64,000 bases of DNA from Plantago ovata (lineage: Eukaryota; Streptophyta; Magnoliopsida; Lamiales; Plantaginaceae), in NCBI GenBank assembly GCA_028274465.1, contig CM051458.1, forward strand, positions 51,697,253 to 51,761,252. The letters are read 5' to 3'. A program made the position numbers and the translations under genes. A model generated the notes under the pieces. That model did no database searches. It had not been told where the DNA came from and saw only the letters and a list, made by a program, of their open reading frames with translations. Shown here in pieces: positions 24,249-34,912 of the stretch; the stretch's first letter is position 1, and the number at the start of each line of letters is the position of its first letter.

Positions 24249-25157
24249 TTCTTTATATAGGGTGAGAAATGTACAAAAAAGATTACTTTGCTTTTTGACC
24301 GGAGGTACAGTGAATTCAGGCTAAAATTTGCAGAGAAAGGAAATGTGAGTTAAAGAATTTTGTCTTTCTCTAACTCCTTGTTTATATAGTATCTCTGATG
24401 TGCAAGAAGCTCAATCGATTTTGAGTTCTCAGCAAGCGTAAATCAGATATTCAACAGCGTTAGTGGAGCCTTTGCATTAAATGCGTAGTGGCCCACTAAC
24501 AAAAACCGTCAGAGCACTCTTTCTCTTTGCAATATTAACCGTTAGATAAAAAACTGCTTTTAATCAATGGTCACGATTGTATTTCATGTCATGATTATTA
24601 GCGAGTTTATCTGTGCCCGATTAACGTCACAAATTGATTTTACCTAGATTTATGGGCTTTGATTGCTTGCTGAAGTAAACAAGAATCTTTTCAGCGAGTT
24701 TGTGTAACCAGCCTTGTTACTTGCTGAAAGTTCCCCCTTAATCAGATATCTCATATTTCTTTAAGTTAAAAGACATTTTGAGTTCCCGTATCAGCAAATT
24801 CTTTTTATCTTGAGATATCTTTTGGTAAAATCTGAGAAGTGAGTTTGCTCTTTTCTGAGTTCCCGTCTCAGAGTTTTCCTTTGATACTTGAATACCTGTT
24901 TCAATATCTTTGATTGTCTGAATGCCTGTTTCAACAATCTTTAAGGTTTTTCTCTTACAGAGTGCCCGTCTCAGCAAGTGAGCAAGTTTCTTAACAAATA
25001 CCCGTTTTGAAGAAATTACTTGCTGAATGCCTTTTTCAGCAATCATATAGTGACCTATCATTTGTTTTTAGAAGAAATCAGTGGAAGGAGCTTTTATTCA
25101 AGTAAGCATACTTTGGCTTGCTGAATACCTGTTTCAGCAATCTGCCAATTGTATCCC
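24249..25157 (-). other. SIRE-like spacer with array of about eight hairpins
   Basis: No credible coding region. Between 24772 and 25140 at least seven segments fold as stems around a 7-base loop of the type TRCCYGT, with different but complementary arms. Examples are TTGCTGAA/TTCAGCAA at 25118-25140 and 25020-25042, GATTGT.TGAA/TTCAACAATC at 24912-24939, and TCTGAG/CTCAGA at 24854-24872. A purine run AAGGGGGAACTT (minus strand, about 24728-24739) could be a polypurine tract. Confidence 0.7.
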
Positions 25158-25815
25158 TTATTGAGGTAATTCAATCAATCCAAGGTTATACCTTAGCATT
25201 GCGAATCTATTATCTGGTAGGGGCTTGGTAAAGATGTCAGCAAGTTGATCATCAGTACCCACTTTTACAACCTCAATATCTCCTTTTTCCACATGATCTC
25301 TAATGAAATGATGTCTAATATCAATGTGCTTAGTCCTTGAGTGGAACTTAGGATTTTGCGTGATAGCAATAGCACTTTTATTATCACAAAAGATTGGTGT
25401 TTTCTTTGCAGAAATACAATAATCTCTTAATTGTTGCTGAATCCATAGGATTTGAGCTGTGCAACAACCAGCCGCAATGTACTCAGATTCAGTAGATGAA
25501 TTGGCAACACAGGTTTGCTTCTTGCTGAACCATGATATTAATCTAGTACCTAAAAACTGACAAGTTCCAGAGGTACTTTTTCTGTCAAGAGTTGATCCTC
25601 CATGATCAGCATCAGAATAACCAACCAATTCAAGTCCAGAATCTTTAGGATACCATAATCCAACATTGACTGTACCTTTGACATATTTCAGTATTTTAAG
25701 TGCCTTTTTGTAGTGTGATTCTTTTGGATCAGATTGGAATCTTGCACACACACAAACAACATACTGAATGTCAGGTCTACTTGTTGTTAAATACAACAAG
25801 GAACCAATGAGCTTC
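25158..25815 (-). pseudogene. pol: SIRE-like Copia RNase H
   Basis: A 213-residue frame covers the RT-RNase H junction to the end of pol: TSRPDIQYVVCVCARFQSDP, LVGYSDADHGGSTLDRKSTS, STESEYIAAGCCTAQILW, FCDNKSAIAITQNP and the terminal QLADIFTKPLP, then a stop at 25158. The frame is open but the element is cut at 25815, so nothing upstream (RT core, INT, gag) is present. Confidence 0.9.
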
Positions 25816-26187
25816 TGATGAACGTGTATTTTACACCTTCATTCGAGTCTTTTTTCACCTATTTAGCTATCCTCTATGTTAATTTAGCTATATTATAGTG
25901 CATTTTATTAGAATGTGTAACGTTTCCCTTTAGTTTGCATTTTTTAGGTTTTAGGTGAAAAACATGATTTTCCGGGCAATTATATTGAAGAGAACGAAGA
26001 TTCAGTGTTTCCTGGTCATCCGTGGTGTATCTAGAAGGTTCCGGACGAAATTTGAGGTCTAGGGGTCGAGTTTTCAAGGCTTAAAGATCACTAGAAGGCA
26101 AAATCCGAGTCCGAAAAGGAAAAGAAGACCAAAAACGCGTTCCTCGCCGACTGGAGCTCCCGGGCGGTTCGCCCGGGATGTGGGGCG

Positions 26188-26192
26188 GTTCG
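26188..26192. repeat. Target site duplication GTTCG of GPR-3 (partner at 34913-34917)
   Basis: GTTCG flanks both ends. It lies inside a GGGGCGGTTCGCCCC hairpin module of the GPR-4 LTR and covers the loop and the first bases of one arm. Confidence 0.93.
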
Positions 26193-27471
26193 TGATGAAC
26201 AGGAATTTGTCGGGTTCCGATTCAACAAAATAAAATTTGTTATTTGGCCAAAGGAAATCCACAACTACAGCGAAAACCGTAGTGTAGTAGTAGAATGACT
26301 CGAGTGTCGTTCTCTCAGGACTATAACTAGATTTATCTGTTTAACAAGAAAATATAAAACAGTAGATAGAAAGCAATAGGGGTTTTCAAGCAGATAATGG
26401 AGGTTGGTGATAGTATGGTCCTTCTTAACATAATGGGTCGATAATCATACATAAATTTCTCGATCTTGCATAGAGATCTTTGAATGAATCTTGGGTCCTG
26501 TTGTAAGTATTAAGCACTACGAAGATAATAAGGGTCTGACCTGTCAACAACTAACGTCCTATTGTGTTCCGTAATCATTCAACACTACGAAGATAATTTG
26601 GTCTGATTGGTCCACAAGTGTCCTAGTGTGCATAATGATCAATACAACATACGAGAATTTTGGTGTTCAACTCATCAACGAAATAAAGCAATGACATGGA
26701 GTATAATGCGCGATATAGCCATTAGCATGATTATCTTCCCTCGCTAAGAATTCACCTACTACCACCAACGATAAATTTAGCTACTCATAATGTGCATGCA
26801 ATCAATAGCAATCATAGAAGAAAACATATTGAAAGAATATAAAATAAGTAGATAAAAGTTGTAAGATACAAAGTTACCGAAGGTTGTCAATCTCCGGATG
26901 ATTGTGATCCTACGTGCTCCAATCTGCTATGAAAAAGTATCCCCTAAGCTATGGAACTCCCAGGACAGGCCCCGGGAAGTTCCTACCTAAAACTACAAAG
27001 AGAGGTGAGAAAGTAGGCTTGGAAAGATATGAATTTCGGAGAGAAACCTCGCAACTATATATAGGCCCGAAAAACCTCTGGGGCAGTTCGCCCGAGAGCT
27101 GGGGCGGTTCGCCCCCCAGTTTTTCGCGGAATTTCCGCGTTTTTCGACGCGAATTTTGATTTCTTCACCTTTTCGGACTCGGTTTCAGACTTCTAATGGC
27201 CTTCTAACCTCCAGATTCGACCCCTAGACTCCAATTCCTATCCGGAAACCTTCAGATACTCCAAATAGGCTTCTGGAACACCAATTCCTTGTAGACTTCA
27301 ATATAATTGCCCGTAAATCTCCGAATTTCAACCAAAACCTGTAAAATAAAATCTAAAGGGAAACGTGACACTATTCTAATAAAATGTACTAAAATATAGC
27401 TAAATTAACATAGAGGATAGCTAAATTAGGTGAAAAAGACTCGTATGAAAGTGTAAAATACACATTCATCA
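26193..27471 (-). repeat. GPR-3 3' LTR
   Basis: TGATGAA...TTCATCA, 1279 bases. The U5-end sequence reads GAACAGGAATTTGTCGGG, unlike the partner LTR. Two GC modules lie at about 27079-27118. Confidence 0.93.
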
Positions 27472-28991
27472 AACTCCCCAACCGAACCTTTGCTTGTCCT
27501 CAAGCAACTAAGCTAGACTCTAATACAAAAAACATGCAAGACTCAAAAATGGAGTTTTATGCAAAATAAAATGAACTACTCTACTGAATCTATCAAATAG
27601 CATATGAACAAAACCATATAAATCAAAGCATGAATATAGGTTGACGAATACCTCGATTGACTTATACACATCCACATAAGCACTTATGTCAAGACAAGAT
27701 AGTCTCTCGTAACATTCTCTACCTGGACCTAGTCAGTGACGACGTAATGATGCATGCTAAGATACGAATGGTTGCCCCGTGCCTATGAAACTGAGGACTT
27801 ACTGTTGTTCCACCATGTTAAGACTTTTCCTCAAAAGAGGTCGAACCAGTACTGGCTCTCATCAAACGAAGGAGGGTTCCCTATAAAAGATAACTCTCCC
27901 CTATTCTACCCATCTCTCAAGTAAAGTCTTAGGCTATTCACCACTTCCTGAATGGCAGGACGAGGGTGGCCTAGAACAGATGACACTTAAGACAAAAAAG
28001 ATAAAAAATAGAAAAACACGATTACTAACAATACGAAAAATTGAAAAGACTCAAACTTTGCTAAACTGCTATTTGGCTTTATTTTTGGACCCTTCTTTTG
28101 CTTTTTTGGGGTCTTCTCTTTTTTTCTTTCCTTTTTTTTTCTTCCAGATTCTTTTTTCTTTTTCTCTTTTTTTTCTTCTGGAATTTTTCCTTTTTTTTTT
28201 CGATTTTTTCTAGCCAGCAGTAGCATAACAAAAAGAGAAACAAAATGACTCACACGACTTCCCCAAACCTATTCGAAAGAATAGGTTGGAGTACAAAATT
28301 TACGGAAAAGAAAAAATAAACTCACGATACGAAAAATGAAAAACAGAAACAAGTCTATGATGGTGCAACCCCTTCCCCAAACCTATTCGGAAGAATAGGT
28401 TATAAACAAAGGATCACACTACCTCCTTCCTAGGCATTTAGCAATCTCAAAGCATGGTGAAGACTTGTTGCCCCTTAGGTACATAATTACTCGGGAAAAC
28501 AACCATAAGACCCTAACATGCATCATCCTATTATAAAGGCCTTCGTGAACCGCAGTAGAGAAAACACCACTAAGTGATGTCGAGACTACCATGCTTAACT
28601 AAGTGCAATACATAAATGAGACAAGCCAAGCGAGAAAAACCTCAAACAAATTCATAGACATGAAGCGTACGATTAATGGCATAGCTAGTTGATCTACCCA
28701 ATAAAAAAGTTCAAAAAATTCGGCAATAGACTCCATATAAAACATGCAAAACTATCCTAGGATGAATGCAACCTAAAAAATCTAAGAAAGCAGTAAACGT
28801 GCAAATGCAAACAAAGAACAAGATACTAATCGACACAAAACCAAACAAAGCTTAACATCATGGTTCACATCCCATCCCCCTTACGATTCTTAAGCTAGCC
28901 CCCTAGCAAAAGAGAATGAGTAATAAGAAGTGATACTAGATGTTACCGAAGGGTTTGGCCTCGGTCGGCTGAGAGTGGACAAGTGGAAGGA
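27472..28991 (-). other. GPR-3 3' non-coding region
   Basis: No coding region. It has the PPT, the TTGCTTG-AGGA-CAAGCAA stem (27490-27507), the purine tract (about 28078-28209) and perfect twin hairpins at 28268-28285 and 28382-28399, matching the other GPR copies. Confidence 0.73.
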
Positions 28992-30295
28992 CTAATCATC
29001 GGGATGGTAGTCCCCATAGAAGTCACTCCACATGTCATTCATGAGCTCATTGGACTGTCGTAGAGCTTCCTGCTGTTGCTGGATCAGCTGTTGCTGCTCC
29101 CACATGTGCTGCCTATCCTCTCGGCGGTGCTCCTCGAATATCTCCCAATCGCGGTTGTGCTGGACAATGTGCCTGTCAATGTCCTGTCGCATGGCCGCGT
29201 TGTTGGCATCAATCATGTCGAAACGGCTGTCGAGGTAGGTACGGAATTCGGAGAAGTCAAATCCTCCAGACCCCTGTGGTGTTCCAGCTGGTGCATGTGG
29301 TGCATGATGGACAAATGGAATATCTGGAATCGGGGCTTCACCAACATCGGCCTCCATAGCATCCTCATGATCGGAATCATTTGGCTGGACTGGCCCTCCT
29401 ACATCAGCAGCAGCTGCAGTGGGGTTCCTCAACAGATACCTGTTGAGCTGTACCTCAATGGTCGAGGGTGAAAGGGCAGCGACCTCGCAATCACCATCCT
29501 CAATATCGTCGACCCCATGATATTTGCAGTAAGCTGTGATGAAGCTCGGGAAGATGAAAGGCTTCCTCTTCTTCTCCCAGTGGCGCTCATACTCCTCATA
29601 TATAATGTGCCCTATGTCGACCTGATGTCCGTCAATGAGGCAGTAGAGGAGCTCGGCGTAGTATGGCTGAATCCAAGTGTCATTCTTCCTTGGGATCAAG
29701 TCGGAGATGCAAAATTTCATCATTACCTTAGCTTCGATGCTAAGGTCGCCATAACCGATTCGTCCAGGTGCTCCCCCAACTTCCGGATATCTGTACCCCC
29801 TGTTGCAGATCACTTCGGTGATGTCTCTTCCTATTCCCCTAGCGGTCCTCGAATACAAGTAGGCGTGTGCGCTCTCTGTGAATTCAAAGTTCCCGAAGTG
29901 GATGAAGGAAGATATGTGCTCTGGGCTCCATGGTATGATTAGGCCTCGGACTAACACCCCATTCTTCTCGTCCAAATCCGTATACCCGGTGTAGAAATCT
30001 CTGAGGAGGCTCTCGTCGTAGCCTTTGAACATGTCCGAACTGTACCATACCCAGTTCCTCTGTGACCCCAAACTTGAAAGTGTCCTATACCCCGCTCTAT
30101 TCGCTGCAGACTCAGGAATGTCAATCCTCCTGTCGGGAATGATAGACCTTCCTCCGTCGGCCATCTCCTCCTCTAACCGTTGTCGCACCCCTATCGCAGC
30201 GGCAGACAACTCGTACAAATCGTGAGATGGTTGGGAGCTTGATGCCACTCCCTTCCCCTTTTGCTAGAGCCGGCTCTCCTTGTCCTTGGTGCCAT
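28992..30295 (-). CDS. GPR-3 third ORF, plant-transposon-protein / envelope-like
   Basis: A 418-codon frame is open from about 30248 to a stop at 28992. The middle has the block YLYSRTARGIGRDITEVICN, then LSIEAKVMMKFCISDLIP, YAELLYCLIDGHQVDIGHII and PFIFPSFITAYCKYHGVD. This is the pattern I associate with the 'putative plant transposon protein' domain found in Athila-type third ORFs. The C terminus is Gln-rich and coiled-coil-like (EQQQLIQQQQEALRQSNEL). The likely ATG (MAPRTRRAG, 30295) is out of frame with the rest, so one indel near 30250-30290 may have damaged the start. A TACTAAT branch-point-like motif and TTTGTAG lie just upstream (30301-30320). Function is unknown. Confidence 0.72.
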
Positions 30296-31366
30296 GATAC
30301 CTACAAACAGCAATTAGTATCTTGTACGATGCAAAACAGACCTATGCTTATGTAAATAAACGAGCGATCAAACGAGTAAAATTCTCAAAAATCCAACTCC
30401 TCAAAATCCCAAAGCCTAGTCTAGCTAATTCATTACGTAACATATCAATGTACCTACTACAATAACATATCACATTATGCTTTTGCTAACAACATATGCG
30501 TTGAATCACAAGGTTCAATCCATATCATAAAAATCAATTTCTAGCATAAATCCTCAATCTCAACTATCATGCATTCTACCAATACATTCAACAATTTCAT
30601 ATCAATAAACACATGTTTAAACAAGGAATGAAAGCATAAGAGACAATTTCCTAACAAGACATATATCATCAAATTAGCAAAATCTCAAATCATCAAACCA
30701 AGTCTAATTGAACATGTAATTGACAATGAATAACGAATTTAATCACATATATCATCAACCCATACATCAAACAAGCCTAATTGAAGCATAAATCAAAAAA
30801 TACCCAAATTGTAAAAATTAGGGTTCATGTGATAATACCTCAAATCCGGAAATTGAATGAGCTAGAAAGAAAATTGTTCGGATAGAATGAAAGAGCACGT
30901 TACGGGCTTCGAATGAAGCTAAAGAACACACAAAATGATGGAGAGATGAAGGAGTTATGAAGATATTATGAATATGGAGGAAATTTTGGAGTTTGAAGGA
31001 TGAAAATGGAGAAAAATGGGGGTTTGGGGAAGAAACCCCCGATTTTTGTTATCGCCCCGTGCGGGGCGAACCGCCTCCCACTTTTTAGGTGGGAGACGAA
31101 CGTTTTTTGAAATAAAAATGCGGTTTTTAGTCCCCGAAAAAGTTTTCAGTCCCCGAAAAATCATTTTCCTTGAAAATCACTCGAAAAATCGCACTCGAAC
31201 AAAACATAAGCACATACGACACAGAACTGAACAAATTCACATATGAGAAGCAAATAGTTCAAGAATGAATGCATGCAGAAAAGCAGTAAAGAAAGCGGTA
31301 AAAATTCCGGGTTGCCTCCCGGATAGCGTCATTGTTTAAAGTCTTTGACTCGACTCCTGTCTGCGC
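30296..31366 (-). other. GPR-3 spacer between gag-PR and third ORF
   Basis: No coding region. GC hairpins CGCCCC-GTGC-GGGGCG and CTCCCAC/GTGGGAG lie at about 31051-31096. The CCGGG-TTGCCT-CCCGG stem-loop lies at 31307-31322. A splice-acceptor-like TTTGTAG lies at 30301-30307. Confidence 0.68.
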
Positions 31367-33484
31367 CTATCTCTTCTTTTTGCGGGTACTAGCCTTCTCC
31401 TTCATTGATCTCCTTTCCATGCCACGAACCTGTGAATAAGAAAGAATATAGGCTGCAAGACCACAGTAGTGAGTAATAATGTCAGGCGGTTCAGGTGGAT
31501 CAGGTATGGCTTGCAACACGTGTTGCTTGCCATTCACTTCGATGGTGCAAGTTCTTTGGTAAATGTCCATCACGGAGCGGAGCTTGGTCAAGAATGTTTG
31601 CCCTAAGAGTATGACATCCCCCGTTCCAGGTGCAGACGCCGGCATAACTACAAAATTGGTGTATATCGATGCTTCACCAATCTTGACCAACACATTTTTC
31701 ACAACGCCCTCCGGTCTCATAAAGGATCCATCCGCCAGTTGTACGATAGCCCTTTGCTCAGATAGTTTTCCGATGTTGCTCTTTTCAAACACATTCAAAG
31801 GAATTATGTTTGAGTAGGATCCCGTATCTAGTGTGGCACGGACATCTTCGAGCTCACCAATCCCTACCTTAACATCGAAACTTTTAGGGAGTGGTTCGGG
31901 ATCCTCTTGTTCCTCATCACTGGTGTTAGAACCATGGCACTCCTCTTCCTCCTCAGCCTGTAGGAGTTCTTCCTTAATGCATTTCTTGCACCTAACAACA
32001 TTCCTGATGGTGATTTCGTCAGGTACATCATCAGCCAATGCGATGGCATTCGACTTCACAGTGCTGCTAGGCAGTTTTCGATCGATCAACTCTTGCATCT
32101 TTTGATGGGCAAACCTAGTGCTCTCTTCCAACCTATCGAGCCTTGCCCTAGTCTTCTCAGAATCTTCTTCATACCGTTTGAGAAAACTTTGTGTGTGATC
32201 GACCATCTTCTGCAAGTTCTCCATTAGTTGAGCCGTCTTCGACTTCGGTGGCTCTTTCGGAGCGGGGTTTTCGCAGTGATCATTACCATAGTTCAGCCTA
32301 CTACGGTCTTGGTTAGGTCCATAAGTTTGGTTAGCCGGTGCATATCCTTGATAGTTACGATATCCTCTTCTCCAGAATCCACCTCGAGGATTCCTACCGT
32401 CTTGTCCGTAGCTAACTTCTTGAGTACCAAACTCCGTAGCGAAGGCTTCTTCTTGAGCCCAGTTGCCATCATCGTATGCCAACTCCAATCTACACATATG
32501 AGCCCCATGCCCATAGTTCTTGCATATTCGGCATACTTCGTTCGAAACAGTTGTTCCGGTGGCGCTCTTGAGGACTTGCTTCAATTCGTTGGAAAAGCAC
32601 TCGAATTGATCCCCGTTTCCCTTGTACATAGGGGCTTCTTGAGTCGGTGGAGCTTCACGTCTCCTAACCATTGCCCTTGGGTCCTTGAACTGCGAACCCT
32701 TAGCAAGCCTTTCGAAAACTGCCCAGACGGCTTCTGCGGTTTCCTCCCAAATATTGCCTCGGCATTGGAAATCCAACACTTGTTGGTTCTCGAAGGTTAG
32801 TCCATTGTAGAAGTGTTGGACTAGGTCGGAGAGTTCAAAACCATGATGAGGGCACTTGTTCGTGAGATCTTGGAACCTTTCGAACGCGGTGTAGATGGTC
32901 TCATCATAATCCTGCTTGAATCCAGTGATCTGCGCCTTGAGCGCAGTAGTCAGAGTGTGTGGGAAGTATTTTTCCATGAAGGCTGAAAAAACCTTTTCCC
33001 AAGTGTCCAGCGAGCCTGCTGGTAGAGAGCTCATCCATGACTTGGCTCTGTCGCCAAGTCCCATCGCAAAAACCTTCATCCTTAATTCATCCGTGGTTAT
33101 GTCAGCTCCGGGTCGTGGGAGTTGGTTGACGAAATCATCGATATCGTTCAAGTACCCCATCACATCTTCCCTTGATAAGCCATAGAACCTCGGAAGTTGT
33201 TGGAATACGTGGTTCTTGATCTCCAGATCTCGGGTTGCAGACGAAAGAACTATCGCCGGTCCCCTCATACGATCCTTGGTGGGTTGTACCCATGCCTTCA
33301 GTGGTCTAGCTTCTGCCATTCCGTCGATTTCCTTGAATAGACTAATTAGAGATTCAGAGAAATCGGTTTCCTCTATTTCCTCTAGTGCGCGCCTTTCAAG
33401 TAGTCGCCTTCTCTGGTGGTAGACTCTATCGATCTCAGCAATTGAATTAGCAAGCGGTGTTCCTGCAGATCGTGTATGCGGCAT
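31367..33484 (-). CDS. gag: GPR-3 Gag-protease polyprotein, intact
   Basis: A 705-residue open frame starts MPHTRSAGTPLAN about 140 bases after the PBS. The order is an acidic N terminus (1-60), Gag capsid core (about 65-260; FPHTLTTALKAQITGF, QHFYNGLTFENQQVLDFQ), zinc knuckle CRICKNYGHGAHMC (CX2CX4HX4C), a coiled-coil-like segment, an acidic linker (EEEEECHGSNTSDEEQEDP), the aspartic protease with DTGSYSNIIPL and LLGQTF, and a basic tail STRKKKR. There is no RT after it. It should be able to assemble particles and cleave itself, but needs pol from elsewhere. Small in-frame deletions against GPR-5 (e.g. loss of GASREQG) account for the 12 fewer residues. Confidence 0.93.
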   Translation of the reverse strand: MPHTRSAGTPLANSIAEIDRVYHQRRRLLERRALEEIEETDFSESLISLFKEIDGMAEARPLKAWVQPTKDRMRGPAIVLSSATRDLEIKNHVFQQLPRFYGLSREDVMGYLNDIDDFVNQLPRPGADITTDELRMKVFAMGLGDRAKSWMSSLPAGSLDTWEKVFSAFMEKYFPHTLTTALKAQITGFKQDYDETIYTAFERFQDLTNKCPHHGFELSDLVQHFYNGLTFENQQVLDFQCRGNIWEETAEAVWAVFERLAKGSQFKDPRAMVRRREAPPTQEAPMYKGNGDQFECFSNELKQVLKSATGTTVSNEVCRICKNYGHGAHMCRLELAYDDGNWAQEEAFATEFGTQEVSYGQDGRNPRGGFWRRGYRNYQGYAPANQTYGPNQDRSRLNYGNDHCENPAPKEPPKSKTAQLMENLQKMVDHTQSFLKRYEEDSEKTRARLDRLEESTRFAHQKMQELIDRKLPSSTVKSNAIALADDVPDEITIRNVVRCKKCIKEELLQAEEEEECHGSNTSDEEQEDPEPLPKSFDVKVGIGELEDVRATLDTGSYSNIIPLNVFEKSNIGKLSEQRAIVQLADGSFMRPEGVVKNVLVKIGEASIYTNFVVMPASAPGTGDVILLGQTFLTKLRSVMDIYQRTCTIEVNGKQHVLQAIPDPPEPPDIITHYCGLAAYILSYSQVRGMERRSMKEKASTRKKKR

Positions 33485-33626
33485 ACACTATCTGTGACAG
33501 ACTAGGTAAAGTGATTAGAAACAAATAGGAAAGCAGAGAGAGATTAAAAAGGAAAATCTAAAACTAAAAGAATTAGGAATCTAAAGCTGTAAATATAAAC
33601 AAATTAAACAGAAAAAAGGAGTATAG

Positions 33627-33644
33627 TCCCCGGCAACGGCGCCA
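33627..33644 (-). other. GPR-3 primer binding site (tRNA-Asp)
   Basis: TCCCCGGCAACGGCGCCA on the plus strand is a full match to the tRNA-Asp 3' end, three bases from the 5' LTR. Confidence 0.93.
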
Positions 33645-33647
33645 ATT

Positions 33648-34912
33648 TGATGAACGTGTCAGATTCAATCAAATAAATTTGTTATTTAGCCAAAGGCAAT
33701 CCACAACTACAACTGAAAACCGTAGTGTAGTAGTAGAATGACTCGAGTGTCGTTCTCTCAGGACTATAACTAGCTTTATCTGTTTAACAAGAAAATATAA
33801 AACAGTAGATAGAAAGCAATAGGGGTTTTCAAGCAGATAATGGAGGTTGGTGATAGTATGGTCCTTCTTAACATAATGGGTCGATAATCATGCATAAATT
33901 CCTCGGTCTTGCATAGAGATCTTTGAATGAATCTTGGGTCCTGTTGTAAGTATTAAGCACTACGAAGATAATAAGGGTTTGACCTGTCAACAACTAACGT
34001 CCTATTGTGTTCCGTAATCATTCAACACTACGAAGATAATTTGGTCTGATTGGTCGACAAGTGTCCTAGTGTGCATAATGATCAATACAACATACGAGAA
34101 TTTTGGTGTTCAACTCATCAACGAAATAAAGCAATGACACGGAGTATAATGCGCGATATAGCCATTAGCATGATTATCTTCCCTCGCTAAGAATTCACAT
34201 ACTACCACCAACGATAAATTTAGCTACTCATAATGTGCATGCAATCAATAGCAATCATAGAAGAAAACATATTGAAAGAATATAAAATAAGTAGATAAAA
34301 GTTGAAAGCTACAAAGTTACCGAAGGTTGTCAATCTCCGGATGATTGTGATCCTACGTGCTCCAATCTGCTATGAAAAAGTATCCCCTAAGCTATGGAAC
34401 TCCCAGGACAGGCCCCGGGAAGTTCCTACCTAAAACTACAAAGAGAGGTGAGAAAGTAGGCTTGGAAAGATATGAATTTCGGAGAGAAAACTCGCAACTA
34501 TATATAGGCCCGAAAAACCTCTGGGCGGTTCGCCCGAGAGCTGGGGCGGTTTGCCCCCAGTTTTTCGCGGAATTTCCGCGTTTTTCGACGCGGATTTGGA
34601 TTTCTTCACCTTTTCGGACTCGGTTTCAGACTTCTAATGGCCTTCTAACCTCCAGATTCGACCCCTAGACTCCAATTCCTATCCGGAAACCTTCAGATAC
34701 TCCAAATAGGCTTCTGGAACACCAATTCCTTGTATACTTCAATATAATTGCCCGTAAATCTCCGATTTTCAACCAAAACCTGTAAAATAAAATCTAAAGG
34801 GAAACGTGACACTATTCTAATAAAATGTACTAAAATATAGCTAAATTAACATAGAGGATAGCTAAATTAGGTGAAAAAGACTCGAATGAAAGTGTAAAAT
34901 ACACATTCATCA
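33648..34912 (-). repeat. GPR-3 5' LTR
   Basis: TGATGAA...TTCATCA, 1265 bases. Its U5 end (GAACGTGTCAGATTC) matches GPR-2 rather than its own partner LTR. GC modules lie at about 34522-34560. Confidence 0.93.

Larger units (their letters stand above)
23935..25815 (-). mobile_element. SIRE-like Copia fragment (3' part)
   Basis: On the minus strand: the end of a Copia RNase H, a non-coding hairpin-rich spacer, then the start of a third ORF. This order (pol followed by an extra ORF before the 3' LTR) is known from Sireviruses. It is cut on the left by Copia-A and on the right by GPR-4 without a matching duplication. Confidence 0.75.
26193..34912 (-). mobile_element. GPR-3: gag-protease element with intact Gag-PR and a third ORF
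   Basis: An 8.7 kb member of the GPR family with LTRs at 26193-27471 and 33648-34912. It has an uninterrupted 705-residue Gag-PR frame and a long third ORF resembling plant transposon/envelope-like proteins. No RT, RNase H or integrase is present. The two LTRs are nearly identical except for the terminal ~40 bases at the U5 end. Confidence 0.94.
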
